A stretch of DNA of 64,000 nt from Bin80 sp965116685 (GCA_965116685.1 OZ220707.1:2604001-2668000); one strand, 5' to 3'; shown: positions 18,750-28,957, numbered from the stretch's first letter. Notes: generated from the letters alone by a model not told the origin. Numbers and translations are program-made.

Positions 18750-20010
18750 CTTTCGAAGTCGTATGATTCCGTCCCACCACCTCCAATCCATCACACGCTG
18801 GACGGGTACTATAGGAAATCTTGGTCTCGTCAATCACGCACAGAACCGTCTTCTCTCCACGAATTCGTTCCACGGTCCGGCTGCGATGGGGGGCCAGAAT
18901 CCGTTCCGGTGTCACCGCCGTCGTGTCGGGATTTTCAATAAATCGGTAATGGCCGGCCACCGCGGAACGATCCATCTCAAGATTCGCAGTAATTGGTTCT
19001 CCTGGTACACGACTCAGCAAACGGGCACTGGTGACTAAACGCTTGGTCCGACTCCGATGCCCCAAATCCGCCTCCCCAAACTCATGCTCAGACCACTGGT
19101 CTCCATCAAGGCCTTCATGAATCTCCAACGTGGGGTAGATCGGTGCAGGAGCAACGCCCAACTGGGTTCGCCATCCACAAGAAAACTCGTACAACAAGAC
19201 CGCCTTTTTGCTCCGCGTACACGCATTCGTGGAAGCATGACGGCCTCGTCCGATCGTCTGCCCCACCTTGTGGAATCCTGCTGCGAGAAAACAACTACCC
19301 GAGTACGATGGATCCACAAAGGTCTCGACCACCCAAATCCGCTTTGCGTGCTCCTCGTACAGATCTGCTTTCATCTGCCGCAAAGAGCGAGACAATAGAT
19401 GGCTGGCCAGGTTTTTGCACCGAACGTCTGGACGAATCAAAAAACGGTTCAGACCCATTACGTGGGACCGATACGTCTCCCGCTGCTCGGATGACCAGCC
19501 CATCCACATATCCCGCGCAGCCAAATATAACGCGGCCGCCGCAAATCCAATCCCCCCAAGATAGCCATGGTCACTGTTGAATATATATTTCTTCTGAATG
19601 CCAGCAAACTTGGTCACCCCCAACGGGTGCTCATGGGCCATCAAGGTATTCCAAAGGGCCAACTCATCCCGAGTCCGTACGCGTTCAATCCGTAATCCCT
19701 TTAGGGTACCGAGTCGATCCGGCACATCAATGGGAGACGAGACCGGATCTGGAAGCAAACGAGCGTTCGGACGATTGGGGCGCGGATCGGAAGCAGGGAG
19801 CTTGATTGCCCCCTCCCGTTCCAGCACCGCCAATGCCTGTAAACTACTTGCCGTGCGGAGCTTTCCAGTTGCACTGTAAAATCCGAAGACCTCACACACT
19901 TTACGGGCCAGTGCAGTACGCCCGTAGGACCGATGAGACTGTAAAACCTCGTTCAAGCCGCAAGGCGAGGCGCGTAAACAGGACAATATGGAGGACGGTG
20001 CACGTTCCAT
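18743..20010 (-). pseudogene. DUF4338 (DruA-like) - IS4 transposase, N-terminal fragment
   Basis: This is the first half of the split transposase. Residues ~100-280 form a DUF4338 domain, the fold found in the DruA protein of Druantia and fused to some IS4-type transposases (GGIGFAAAALYLAARDMWMG, WVVETFVDPSYSGSCFLAAG). After it comes the start of the DDE domain (VLCVIDETKISYS, with the first Asp). ATG at 20010 (MERAPSSIL) is preferred over TTG at 20061. The rejoined gene would encode about 754 residues in one frame, so it was probably functional until the IS21 insertion. Confidence 0.85.
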
Positions 20011-20016
20011 ATCACG

Positions 20017-20045
20017 AAGATACAGAACGTTTTTGCCAATGTCAA
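20017..20045 (-). promoter_or_regulatory. Possible promoter of the DUF4338-IS4 transposase
   Basis: On the minus strand TTGACA (20045-20040) is followed after 17 bases by TATCTT (20022-20017), with the ATG only seven bases further on. Transcripts would be nearly leaderless. This is a consensus match only. Confidence 0.3.
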
Positions 20046-20061
20046 GTTTAAAAAAAAGCAA

Positions 20062-20636
20062 CAGGTAGGGTTAGCGTATTGGGTTAGACAGGTATGATGT
20101 AAGAACAGGCCGCTTAAGCGTACACCTAGATTTAATGTTCCCCTAAACCTTACGGTAATATCCATCGTAGCAAAAAAACCCCACAAATGCTGTCCAATTG
20201 GACACATTTGTAGCGTAACTACAACCGAAATTGACGACATCTTCGTCATGCACGGGATTTTCAGAGCCCTGAAGTGGGGATAGAACCATATGAAAATGTC
20301 TTGGCTGTGAGCGATGCAGGTGAGAGCGCACAGGTTTATTCAGATGATTCTTCAGTATACCATGGGCTGGCAGGAAAGCATGAGTCCCCAAAACATTCTA
20401 TATTCGCGGTACGTTGAAGGCAGGGGCACACCAGCGGAATTGAATCATTTTGGCAGTACTGAAGAGGGCACATGCAGGCACCTTTTAGGAGCTCAGCCCA
20501 AGCATCTCCAAAGGCACATAAACGAACGTTCCCGTAAACATCATATTCGTTGTCCAGACACAAAGGTCCAGATTGTCGAAGGAATGCAGGGAAAACGACT
20601 AATGAGGCCAGCTACCTCCCACCAAATTTTCGTTTG
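20062..20636. other. Non-coding stretch before the FkbM methyltransferase
   Basis: No gene is recognised. Minus-strand frames at 20143-20391 and 20336-20563 are unusually Cys- and aromatic-rich and could be a decayed coding remnant, but no family can be named. One end of the IS4-type element should lie near 20062-20110. Confidence 0.35.
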
Positions 20637-21365
20637 ATGAGAATCAGGACTTTTTTGAAGCAGCAGCTTCGTAGAGTTGGCTTGGAGGTGAATCGCTTCA
20701 ATGCGGCGGGTTCATTTACTGCACGGAGGCAGCGGATGCTGGAACGCGTGGGTGTAGATCTCGTACTTGATGCCGGGGCAAGCGACGGTGGGTTTGCGTC
20801 TGAGCTGAGAGATGCCGGCTACCGGGGGCGGATCATTTCATTTGAGCCATTGGAAAAACCTTTTCAGTCCTTATTAGGCAAGGCAAAAAAGGACGACAAG
20901 TGGGAGGTTTTTCAATATGCGCTGGGAAGTGCACCAGAGGAGGCGGAGATGAATATAGCCAAGGACGATAAATGCAGCTCATTCCTGGCTCCCCTGGAAC
21001 GACAGACCCGAGTATATTCGGGCGCGCGGACATCATCATCGACTACGGTTCAAGTGCAGAGGTTAAGTGACCTGTACGGTGTGCAGTTTCAATCGGGTAC
21101 GAACCCTTTCTTGAAAATTGATACTCAAGGTTATGAGGGGCGCGTGATTGATGGGGCAGGGGATGTACTGGACAAGATGGTAGGAATGCAGATAGAATTG
21201 TCACTGGTACCACTTTTTGATGGAGGCCAGAGCTATGTCAGGCTCCTACAGGAGCTGGAGCACCGAAAGTTCCAACCTGTGTTGCTGGAGCCCGTGTTTG
21301 TCGATCCAGAGATCGAACAAACTCTTCAGGTGGATGCTGTCTTCTTCCGCCAGGGTCTGCAATAA
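20637..21365 (+). CDS. FkbM-family SAM-dependent methyltransferase
   Basis: The 242-residue protein has the SAM-binding motif VDLVLDAGASDGGFASELRD, then GRIISFEPLEKPF and later LKIDTQGYEGRVIDGAGDVL, all typical of the FkbM O-methyltransferase family. In many bacteria these modify polysaccharides or natural products. The frame is open from 20550, but ATG at 20637 (MRIRTFLKQQLRR) gives the normal family start. It stands alone after a mobile-element region, and the substrate is unknown. Confidence 0.85.
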   Translation: MRIRTFLKQQLRRVGLEVNRFNAAGSFTARRQRMLERVGVDLVLDAGASDGGFASELRDAGYRGRIISFEPLEKPFQSLLGKAKKDDKWEVFQYALGSAPEEAEMNIAKDDKCSSFLAPLERQTRVYSGARTSSSTTVQVQRLSDLYGVQFQSGTNPFLKIDTQGYEGRVIDGAGDVLDKMVGMQIELSLVPLFDGGQSYVRLLQELEHRKFQPVLLEPVFVDPEIEQTLQVDAVFFRQGLQ

Positions 21366-21659
21366 TGAGCCGGTGTTTTGGATACTTAAAGTCCGGGCTA
21401 TAACTACCGCATGGAGATATTTTGCAAGTGACAGTTGGTGATGCAGTGTCCACTATTTTGGGGATTGGACGCTTTTTCAACTCACTGTCGGTAGAGGTTG
21501 CCAAAAGAATCCTGCGTAGAACTTGTTACCAAGCCGCCCTGTCCGGTCTACGTGTGCAGAAAATTTCAAGGGAGACCAATGCTTCTCGCGGGAATGCGCC
21601 CCTCAAGGTTGGGGCTTTCAGTTCTGGTCAATACTTCCTATACTGCGACGGGGATGTAG

Positions 21660-22605
21660 TCAATCTCCGTTCTTCTCGTAGGCGTTAATGATTTCCTTGA
21701 CGAGTCGGTGGCGCACGACATCAATCTTGTTGAAATACACAAAGCTGATGCCGCTGATCTTCTGGAGGATGGATTCTGCTTCCACAAGGCCACTTTGCCG
21801 CGGATCTTGAAGATCTACCTGTGTGAGATCCCCCGTCACGATGGCGCGGCTATTGATTCCGAGACGTGTCAGAAACATCTTCATTTGGATGGCCGTCGCG
21901 TTTTGTGCTTCGTCCAGGATGACGTAGGAAGAATTCAGGGTGCGTCCGCGCATAAAGGCCAGAGGCACGATTTCTATGACGTGGTCGTCCATATGCGCGG
22001 AGAGCTTCTCAGCCGGTAGAAATTCCTCCAGAGCATCATAGAGTGGGCGCAGGTATGGGTCAATCTTCTCGGAAATCCCCCGGCAGAAACCCAAGGCGCT
22101 CCCCCGCTTCTACGGCAGGCCGGCACAGGATAATACGCTTCACCTGCCGCGCTTTTAGCGCTGCGACCGCCAGCGCCACGGCCATATATGTTTTTCCGGT
22201 ACCAGCCGGACCAATGGCAAATACAATGTCGTTCTTACGGGTGGCCTCTAGCAGTCGGGCCTGACCAGGGGTTTTCGTCCTGATCATGCCGCCTGAAGGC
22301 GTGTATAGTACCACATCACCGATCCCCTTATTAGATGGACGTGGATTTGCAGTTGCCATCGCAAGGATGGTGTCAAGATCTCCCGAAGTCACAGACCCGT
22401 TCCGGCCGGCAACAGATGCAAGCTCAGTAAACGCATGCTCAATCGAATCAAGCGAACCGCTCGGGCCACGAAGATGGATCTGGTTTCCCCGTGCGGTGAT
22501 CTGGATATTTGGAAAAGCAGACTCAATTCGCTTCAAGTGCACGTCATGCGTGCCAAATAGCAGAAGAGGATCGGTCTGATCAAGCGTGAGAGTAGTTTCT
22601 GCCAA
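21660..22605 (-). pseudogene. PhoH-family ATPase with an internal frameshift
   Basis: The start at 22605 (MAETTLTLDQ) reads an N-terminal KH-like domain, then FAIGPAGTGKTYMAVALAVA (Walker A) and LCRPAVEAGERLGFLPGDFR, where the frame ends in ED-stop at about 22060. The remainder, EKIDPYLRPLYDALEEFLPA ... SYVILDEAQNAT (Walker B) ... TGDLTQVDLQDP, continues in another frame to 21660. A GA dinucleotide missing from a GAGAGA-like run at about 22068-22075 would explain the shift; the intact protein would be about 315 residues. PhoH proteins are RNA-metabolism-linked ATPases. A sequencing error, real decay or recoding cannot be separated here. Confidence 0.85.
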
Positions 22606-22661
22606 TTGTTTGCTTTTGGTTCCAAATCAAAACTCGGGGGTTCAACCGAGTAGGGTGATAA

Positions 22662-23510
22662 ATGTGTCCGATGAAGCGCGCATTGATTGTTGAATTTACG
22701 AAAATGAATGGTGCCGGGAACGATTTTATCGTGGTGGATAACCGGTTTTATGAGTTTTCGGTTCCAGAACTCTCACAGATCGCCCAACAGCTATGCCCAA
22801 GGCGGACTGGGATAGGAGCGGATGGAGTGCTGGCACTGGCAACTGCTGAGCATCCAGACGCAGATTATCGGATGATTTATGTCAATGCAGATGGCAGTGA
22901 AGGTACGATGTGTGGCAATGGAGCGCGTTGTCTGGCTAGGTTTGCATTTGAAAGCGGGTTTCATAAGACCACTGTACACATGCAGACAGCTTCAGGGATC
23001 TGCGAGGTTCATGTCTCCAGAGATGCACCGGTGCGCATATACCTGGAGGCACCCCGGGATTACGATAGTTCCATTGAACTGAACAAGGAGATCCCGGAAG
23101 CAATCACCTCTGTACATTACCTGTGGCCTGGAACAGAGCACCTCGTATGTTTTACTTCCGGTATCGGTCAACTGCCGGTAGAGCGATGGGGAGAGCGACT
23201 GCGTCATGATCCAGCACTTCGGCCGGAAGGAGCGAACATCAACTTTGTTATGCTGGATTCTAATTCACCAGACACAGGGATACATGTTCGGACCTATGAA
23301 AAGGGGGTCGAAGCAGAAACACTAGCCTGCGGAACCGGTGCAATCGCAAGCGTAGTCGCCGCACGAAAATCCAAGCTCATTACATCAGATGTCTGCAATG
23401 TGCAAATGCCAGGAGGAACACTGACCGTAGGCTTGGAAGAGGATCGTGTGTATCTAGAAGGACCCGCTGAATTCGTCTATCGTGGCTCCATGGAGCTGGA
23501 CATTCCCTGA
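22662..23510 (+). CDS. dapF: Diaminopimelate epimerase
   Basis: This enzyme converts LL- to meso-diaminopimelate for lysine and peptidoglycan synthesis. The two catalytic cysteines are present: Cys84 in GTMCGNGARCLARFA and Cys223 in ETLACGTGAIAS. The N-terminal FTKMNGAGNDFIVVDNR and 282-residue length are typical. ATG at 22662 or 22671 may start it. It is divergent from phoH with only 56 bases between them. Confidence 0.95.
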   Translation: MCPMKRALIVEFTKMNGAGNDFIVVDNRFYEFSVPELSQIAQQLCPRRTGIGADGVLALATAEHPDADYRMIYVNADGSEGTMCGNGARCLARFAFESGFHKTTVHMQTASGICEVHVSRDAPVRIYLEAPRDYDSSIELNKEIPEAITSVHYLWPGTEHLVCFTSGIGQLPVERWGERLRHDPALRPEGANINFVMLDSNSPDTGIHVRTYEKGVEAETLACGTGAIASVVAARKSKLITSDVCNVQMPGGTLTVGLEEDRVYLEGPAEFVYRGSMELDIP

Positions 23511-23542
23511 ATAAAAGAAACTACATTTGGTCTGCCTGCGTA

Positions 23543-24832
23543 ATGGCAATGTCTACAGAAAAAAAAATCCCATATAGTATGAAACGTGCACTGCCAATCA
23601 TGAGCTGGTTGCTTGTGATTTTGATTCTTGTAGTAGCCAATGGCTGTAGAAGCAATCCGAATATTGAAGGTGCCAGGCTTGATTTGCGCAATAAAGATTA
23701 CCAGCGCGCACTCACCAATATCAATAGAGCCCTGGAAACCGAGCCCAATAATTCAGAGGCATTCCTCCTAAAAGGAGATATCCTTTCTGAAATGCTCTCC
23801 GAGGTTTCGGATGGTGCTGAACGAACCGGGTATGTGGGAGAGTTGATTGGGGCTTATGCTCAGGCAGTGACACTGGATCCAGAAAATAATGTGCATGTGA
23901 CAAGGCAGCGCTCCATTTTGTATGGTAACGAGTTTACCTTAGCGATGGAGGCATACCGGGATGCAGATCAGTTGGGGGGACACGAGCGTGCAAACCGGTT
24001 CACGGCAGCGGCACGTCATTTTCGAAATGCTTCCATGATCATTCCAGATTCTGTGAGTGCGCTCATTAATGAAGCCCATGCGTACTACAACGCCGGGCAG
24101 GCACAAGAAGCTGCAGATACCTATGAATCGGCGATTGCCTTGGGGCATACGGATCGCGATCTATTTATCTACTTGGCACGGACATATGAGTTGATGGCGG
24201 TTGAGCTTGCCGATCCAGACACACAGCCCGGGTATTATCGTCAGATGGTCAGGACCCTAAAAGCGGCACGGCAGCATTACCCCAATGATGGAGAGGTTCG
24301 AAAGTTGCTACTGAATGCATATGCAATGTCAGAGGTGACTGAGGAGGCATTACCCTTTTTTGAAGAGATCTTTCCTCTGGAACAGGATAATCACATCTAT
24401 CTCTATAATTATGGCACGTTGTTGTTGCATCAGGAAGATTATGAAGGTGCAATCAGGATGCTCTCAAGCGCAGTTGCACTGGACTCGTCCTACGTGAATG
24501 CCCTTTTTAATCTTGGAGCAGCTCATGTGAATCTTGGGGTTCAAGTTGATAAGAGTTTTCAGGCGGTGGAAGATTCGTTGCAAGGTGATGGCAGAAGGAT
24601 CGCCCCAAGCGAGATTGAGCGACTGGAAGCGCGAAAAGAAGCCATAGAACAGTCAAAATCAGAACACTTCGGACAGGCGATCACACACTTGGAGTCTGCC
24701 AGACGCCTGCTCGAGAATGATTTATCAGACCTCGGCAGTGTTTGTCATGCGTTGTATCTGGCCTATGCACAGACCAATCAGAGATCTCGTGCAGAAGAGG
24801 CCAGCATCTGTGCCAGACAGTCGGGGCGTTAA
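23543..24832 (+). CDS. TPR-repeat lipoprotein
   Basis: The 429-residue protein has a lipoprotein signal (MSWLLVILILVVANGC). It is followed by TPR units from residue ~45 (LDLRNKDYQRALTNINRALE; ALINEAHAYYNAGQAQEAAD; LLLHQEDYEGAIRMLSSAVA; ALFNLGAAHVNLGVQ). TPR proteins mediate protein contacts, and this one would sit in the periplasm anchored to a membrane. It lies 32 bases after dapF in the same direction. Its partner is unknown. Confidence 0.8.
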   Translation: MAMSTEKKIPYSMKRALPIMSWLLVILILVVANGCRSNPNIEGARLDLRNKDYQRALTNINRALETEPNNSEAFLLKGDILSEMLSEVSDGAERTGYVGELIGAYAQAVTLDPENNVHVTRQRSILYGNEFTLAMEAYRDADQLGGHERANRFTAAARHFRNASMIIPDSVSALINEAHAYYNAGQAQEAADTYESAIALGHTDRDLFIYLARTYELMAVELADPDTQPGYYRQMVRTLKAARQHYPNDGEVRKLLLNAYAMSEVTEEALPFFEEIFPLEQDNHIYLYNYGTLLLHQEDYEGAIRMLSSAVALDSSYVNALFNLGAAHVNLGVQVDKSFQAVEDSLQGDGRRIAPSEIERLEARKEAIEQSKSEHFGQAITHLESARRLLENDLSDLGSVCHALYLAYAQTNQRSRAEEASICARQSGR

Positions 24833-24858
24833 TCATCCATTAAATTTCTATCAAACCC

Positions 24859-26004
24859 ATGCGTTTTGCAACGCGGGCCGTACATGCCGGTCAGAGCCCG
24901 GATGAGGCCACCGGCTCAATCATGCCACCGATCTATCAAACCTCCACCTACAAGCAGCTGCCTGCAGGCAGTACGACTGCGTATGAATATGGGCGGGCAG
25001 CAAACCCAACCCGGACAATGTTGGAGGAAAATCTTGCAAGTCTGGAAGGGGCGGCACATGGGATTGCGTTTGCCTCAGGGATGTCTGCAACCGATGCAAT
25101 CCTGCGGGCGCTGCGCCCCGGAGATCACATTGTTGCCTCTGAAGATATGTACGGGGGCAATTATCGCTATCTAAACCTTGTACTCGCTCCCATGGGGGTG
25201 CAGGTGACCTTTACGGATCTGACCAGTATGGACGCAGTAGCGCAGTCACTGAAGCCTGCAACCAGGATAGTCTGGATGGAATCCCCTACAAATCCTTTGA
25301 TCCAGGTTATGGACATTCAGGCCATTGCCGCATGCGCCCGTTCAGTAGATGCAGCGGTCGTGGTTGATAACACGTTCGCTTCGCCGTACCTGCAGCAACC
25401 GCTCTCTTTGGGTGCGGACCTGGTCCTTCATTCCACAACCAAGTATCTTGGCGGCCATTCAGATCTTATCGGCGGTTTTGTGTGCACGAACAACGAAGAG
25501 TGGGCAGATCATTTACGTTTTCAGGTCAAGTGTGTGGGCGCGATCCCCGGTCCGATGGATTGTTTTCTGGTGCTCCGAGGTGCCAAAACTCTTCATGTTC
25601 GCATGGAACGCCACTGCTCTAATGCACGGGCGGTTGCAGCGTACCTTGATGGCCACCCCAAGGTCGCACAGGTTAATTATCCAGGGTTAGAGTCAGATCC
25701 AGGATATGGTCTGGCAAAAAAGCAAATGATGAATTTTGGGGGAATGCTGTCGGCTGTACTCAGGACATCTTCGGCGGAGCAGACAAGAGAGGTCTTGCAT
25801 TCGCTGAGAGTCTTTACGTTTGCTGAGAGTCTTGGTGGGGTAGAAAGCCTGATTGGGCATCCGGCAACCATGTCGCACGGTGCACTGACTCGGGAAGAAC
25901 GCACCGCTCTCGGGATCAGCGACCGCCTCGTTCGCCTATCCATCGGGATTGAAGATTCCGAAGATCTGATTGAGGACTTGGAACAGGCACTCGACAGGAT
26001 ATAG
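24859..26004 (+). CDS. Cystathionine gamma-synthase / gamma-lyase family PLP enzyme
   Basis: The 381-residue protein is a Cys/Met metabolism PLP-dependent enzyme. The PLP lysine is Lys195 in VLHSTTKYLGGHSD. Other motifs are AYEYGRAANPTR, FASGMSATDAILRALRPGDH, VVDNTFASPYLQQPLSLGAD and FAESLGGVESLIGHPATMSH. These fit metB (synthase) and mccB/metC-like lyases equally well, and the sequence alone does not decide. It follows the TPR gene by 26 bases. Confidence 0.88.
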   Translation: MRFATRAVHAGQSPDEATGSIMPPIYQTSTYKQLPAGSTTAYEYGRAANPTRTMLEENLASLEGAAHGIAFASGMSATDAILRALRPGDHIVASEDMYGGNYRYLNLVLAPMGVQVTFTDLTSMDAVAQSLKPATRIVWMESPTNPLIQVMDIQAIAACARSVDAAVVVDNTFASPYLQQPLSLGADLVLHSTTKYLGGHSDLIGGFVCTNNEEWADHLRFQVKCVGAIPGPMDCFLVLRGAKTLHVRMERHCSNARAVAAYLDGHPKVAQVNYPGLESDPGYGLAKKQMMNFGGMLSAVLRTSSAEQTREVLHSLRVFTFAESLGGVESLIGHPATMSHGALTREERTALGISDRLVRLSIGIEDSEDLIEDLEQALDRI

Positions 26005-26104
26005 CATCTGCCCACATGGGCTGGGATCTATTTTTGATGCCCCAAGTGCAGTGAACTTTTGGAAATGGGAAGAACCTTCCACTACCGGGTGGCAATGGAA
26101 AACG

Positions 26105-28201
26105 TTACTGCAGAGGCAGTAAATCAGTTCTTAGATCCTCAATTTCCGCAGACTCTCGAAGCGTAGTGACCCAGCCTTGGAGAACAAGGCTCTGCTGATC
26201 TCTGGTGAGGTCAGCTAGCAGGTTTTCGAGTTCGCCGTCTGAGATTTCAGGAGGTTCGCTAACTGCGTTCGTGCGGATGACATAGGCTCCATTGTCTCCT
26301 ATCAGCACCCCGGAATCTTCTCCGGCATCCAGTCCCAGGGCTGCGCCAACAAATCGATAGTCCCGCCCTAATCCACTGACAACGGGGTTGTCAAAGGATA
26401 CGCCCGAAGCAAGCTGTGGGCTCAGTCCGAGTGCATCGGCAAGTCCATCGAATCCTCCAGAATCATAAGCGGATTGCAACCGATTTACCTGATGCTCACG
26501 CTTTTTCTCCAAGGTTGCAAGCTGTCTCACTTGTGCTTCAACCATCTCAAGTGGCTCGTACCCTGCGGATTCAATTTCAATGACATGCACGACCAGTGCA
26601 ACCTCATTGAGTTCAATGACGGGGCTAATATCTCCAACGTCTGCGTCACGCAAAAATGCTTCAATCGAAAAGCTTTGACCGAAGCCTGGAATGGATGTCT
26701 GTCCATCCTGAATTTGCAGGGACTCAGTCGCAATGTCGCGCCGTTCGGCTTCACTCGTAAAATCACCTTCCTCTTCGGCGTAGTAACGCAAATCTTCCAG
26801 GAGCTCCTGAAGGTTGTTCAGCGTAGCAACAGACACATCAATGGCGTAAGCCAGCCGGGATAATTGGACATCCACAGGTGCCCGATGCGTAACTTCAATC
26901 AGGTGGAACCCAAAGCTTGTTTCAATGGGACCGACCAAGGTTCCAATGTCTGCTCCAAGGGCGGCATCTTCAAAGGCTTCGACCATTCTGCCTGGCCCAA
27001 ACCATCCAAGATCTCCACCATTTGAGCCACTCCCCGGATCGTCGCTCATCTCAATGGCCACCGCCTCAAAGTCTTCTCCTGACTGGAGTCTGCGTCGAAT
27101 ATTCTGTATAGAGGTACGTGCTTCAACAGGATCGTCATCGGCATTCACCAGGATGTGGCGTGCACGGACATGGCTCTCTTCGGCGGCACGCGTGGCTGCA
27201 ACCTTGATCAGTTGTGCCTGACCATTTACGATAACCGGACCGACGATATCTCCCTCCTGGGGCACCGTGCCTTGTTCAAAGAGCATACTCAACTCCGCTG
27301 GTGACAGGGTGGAGGCACCGAGAAAATTATCTGACCAGTTCACCTCACTGGCAGACTGGGCAAGGAACAGCGAATCGTTGTCGGTTTCTGCAAACCCTTG
27401 GCGCAGACGCTCAATCTCTTGTATGATCGCAAGCGTGTCCTCCTGTGAGGGCAATCTGGAGAGCGATGCAATCTGAACGGAATAGAGCCGTTCCCTAGCG
27501 TAATCTTCCCGGTTATCTGAGTAATACCGGGATACGTCACGGTCGGTAACTGTGACGAGGGAGTCCGGTACGTCTGCATATCTTAGGAAGAAAAATTCAG
27601 CATCTGCACGTTTTTGCTCAAGTTCCCAGGTTGCTTTCGCATCGACCTCTGATACGCGCACAGACGCTTCCAAAAGCTGATTCAGCCGCTGTTCGCGACG
27701 ATCAAGCCGGATAAACTGCTCTAATTGGATGAGTGCCTGTGCCTGAGACGGATCATCAATCACGTTCTGCAGGATCGCACGATTGATTCCCCCCTGACCA
27801 TCAGAAAAATTTTGCTGCACAATCCAATGGGGATTTTCGCCAAGAATGAGTTCCCGGACCTCGGTGTCACTGACCGTCACACCAATCTCATCCATCATGT
27901 GTTCGCGCAGCTTGTTTTCCACCAGAGCATTAAACGCCCGTTCACGCTCAACCTCTAACTGCTGCGGTAATACGTTTCCGTTATTGGTGCGTCTTACTTG
28001 TTCAAGCTGTGCTTCCAGCTGTCGGCTGTAAATCTCCCGGGTGATGGGGTCACCATCAACTACAATCACTTTACCGAGAGGGTCCGTGCCGATGGTGTCA
28101 AAAACACCAGAGTCTTGAAGTACCCAAAGACCACCAAAGGAAATAACGAGAATCCACAGGACGATTCCCGTGTTTTCCCGCATACGATTCATTGTACCCA
28201 T
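26105..28201 (-). CDS. PpiD/SurA-type periplasmic peptidyl-prolyl isomerase
   Basis: The 698-residue foldase is anchored by one N-terminal membrane helix (GIVLWILVISFGGLWVLQDS). A SurA_N-like helical domain (residues ~45-230: GDPITREIYSRQLEAQLEQV) is followed by a parvulin PpiC domain at about 345-440 (SHVRARHILVNADDDPVEAR ... SNGGDLGWFGPGRMV ... GFHLIEVTHR). A second degenerate chaperone region follows at the C-terminus. Architecture matches PpiD, which helps outer-membrane and secreted proteins fold at the inner-membrane exit. It is transcribed toward metB and is convergent with it. Confidence 0.85.
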   Translation of the reverse strand: MGTMNRMRENTGIVLWILVISFGGLWVLQDSGVFDTIGTDPLGKVIVVDGDPITREIYSRQLEAQLEQVRRTNNGNVLPQQLEVERERAFNALVENKLREHMMDEIGVTVSDTEVRELILGENPHWIVQQNFSDGQGGINRAILQNVIDDPSQAQALIQLEQFIRLDRREQRLNQLLEASVRVSEVDAKATWELEQKRADAEFFFLRYADVPDSLVTVTDRDVSRYYSDNREDYARERLYSVQIASLSRLPSQEDTLAIIQEIERLRQGFAETDNDSLFLAQSASEVNWSDNFLGASTLSPAELSMLFEQGTVPQEGDIVGPVIVNGQAQLIKVAATRAAEESHVRARHILVNADDDPVEARTSIQNIRRRLQSGEDFEAVAIEMSDDPGSGSNGGDLGWFGPGRMVEAFEDAALGADIGTLVGPIETSFGFHLIEVTHRAPVDVQLSRLAYAIDVSVATLNNLQELLEDLRYYAEEEGDFTSEAERRDIATESLQIQDGQTSIPGFGQSFSIEAFLRDADVGDISPVIELNEVALVVHVIEIESAGYEPLEMVEAQVRQLATLEKKREHQVNRLQSAYDSGGFDGLADALGLSPQLASGVSFDNPVVSGLGRDYRFVGAALGLDAGEDSGVLIGDNGAYVIRTNAVSEPPEISDGELENLLADLTRDQQSLVLQGWVTTLRESAEIEDLRTDLLPLQ

Positions 28202-28268
28202 TGGGCCGATTACGCGTTAGTTCGATACCATGGTCGGTGCTGAGTTCCGAGACGGAACTTTCAGAGAA

Positions 28269-28532
28269 TCAGGCCGATGCGACGGGGTCAACATGAACCA
28301 TCTTGCGGTCTTTGCGTCCACTCGCGAACCGGACAATTCCCTCGGCACGAGCAAAGAGTGTATCGTCTCCACCCCTACCGACATTTACGCCTGGATGGAT
28401 TCGTGTACCCCGCTGGCGCACGATAATACCCCCAGCGGAAATGTGCTGGCCGGCATACACCTTGACGCCAAGCATCTTGGGCTTGGAGTCACGGCCGTTC
28501 TTAGTGGAGCCTAATCCTTTCTTATGTGCCAT
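28269..28532 (-). CDS. rpmA: 50S ribosomal protein L27
   Basis: This 87-residue protein begins MAHKKGLGSTKNGRDSKPKM and continues LGVKVYAGQHISAGGIIVRQ and RGTRIHPG, the unmistakable L27 sequence near the peptidyl transferase centre. It lies 12 bases after rplU, the conserved L21-L27 pair. Confidence 0.98.
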   Translation of the reverse strand: MAHKKGLGSTKNGRDSKPKMLGVKVYAGQHISAGGIIVRQRGTRIHPGVNVGRGGDDTLFARAEGIVRFASGRKDRKMVHVDPVASA

Positions 28533-28544
28533 AATAACTCTTGT

Positions 28545-28865
28545 TTATTCTCCGATGGAGAGCGATGAAATCCGGATCTGAGTATACTGTTGCCGGTGGC
28601 CGTGTTTCACCTTGTAACGCTTGCGGCGTTTTTTCTTGAAAACGACGATTTTATCTCCCCAGACATGCTGAATCACCTCGCCGACCACCTGTGCGCCGAC
28701 GACATGGGGGCGTCCAACTTTTACGTCGTCCTGATCAGCCACCAGGAGGACTTCGGGAAAATGAAGCGTATCTCCCTCCTTGGCCTCTGCCGCGTAGGGG
28801 ATGAAAAGTGTATCTTCCTCGGCAACGCGATATTGCTTTCCGCTAATATTAACAACTGCAAACAT
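28545..28865 (-). CDS. rplU: 50S ribosomal protein L21
   Basis: This 106-residue protein reads MFAVVNISGKQYRVAEEDTL ... VGAQVVGEVIQHVWGDKIVV ... KKKRRKRYKVKHGHRQQYTQ, the L21 family. It is the first gene of the rplU-rpmA operon, whose promoter lies in the 92 bases shared with the divergent FAH gene. Confidence 0.97.
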   Translation of the reverse strand: MFAVVNISGKQYRVAEEDTLFIPYAAEAKEGDTLHFPEVLLVADQDDVKVGRPHVVGAQVVGEVIQHVWGDKIVVFKKKRRKRYKVKHGHRQQYTQIRISSLSIGE

Positions 28866-28957
28866 TGGTTATAGTATAAGAGCGTCAACTTGACGCGCAA
28901 ATTTTCGGTAGCCCAGTGTTATGCTTTGACATATAAGAGGTTCCCCAATTTATTCCG

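Noticed and set aside
18743..20010. Druantia defence system
   Set aside because: Only a DUF4338 domain fused to a transposase is present; no druE-like helicase or other Druantia gene is nearby.
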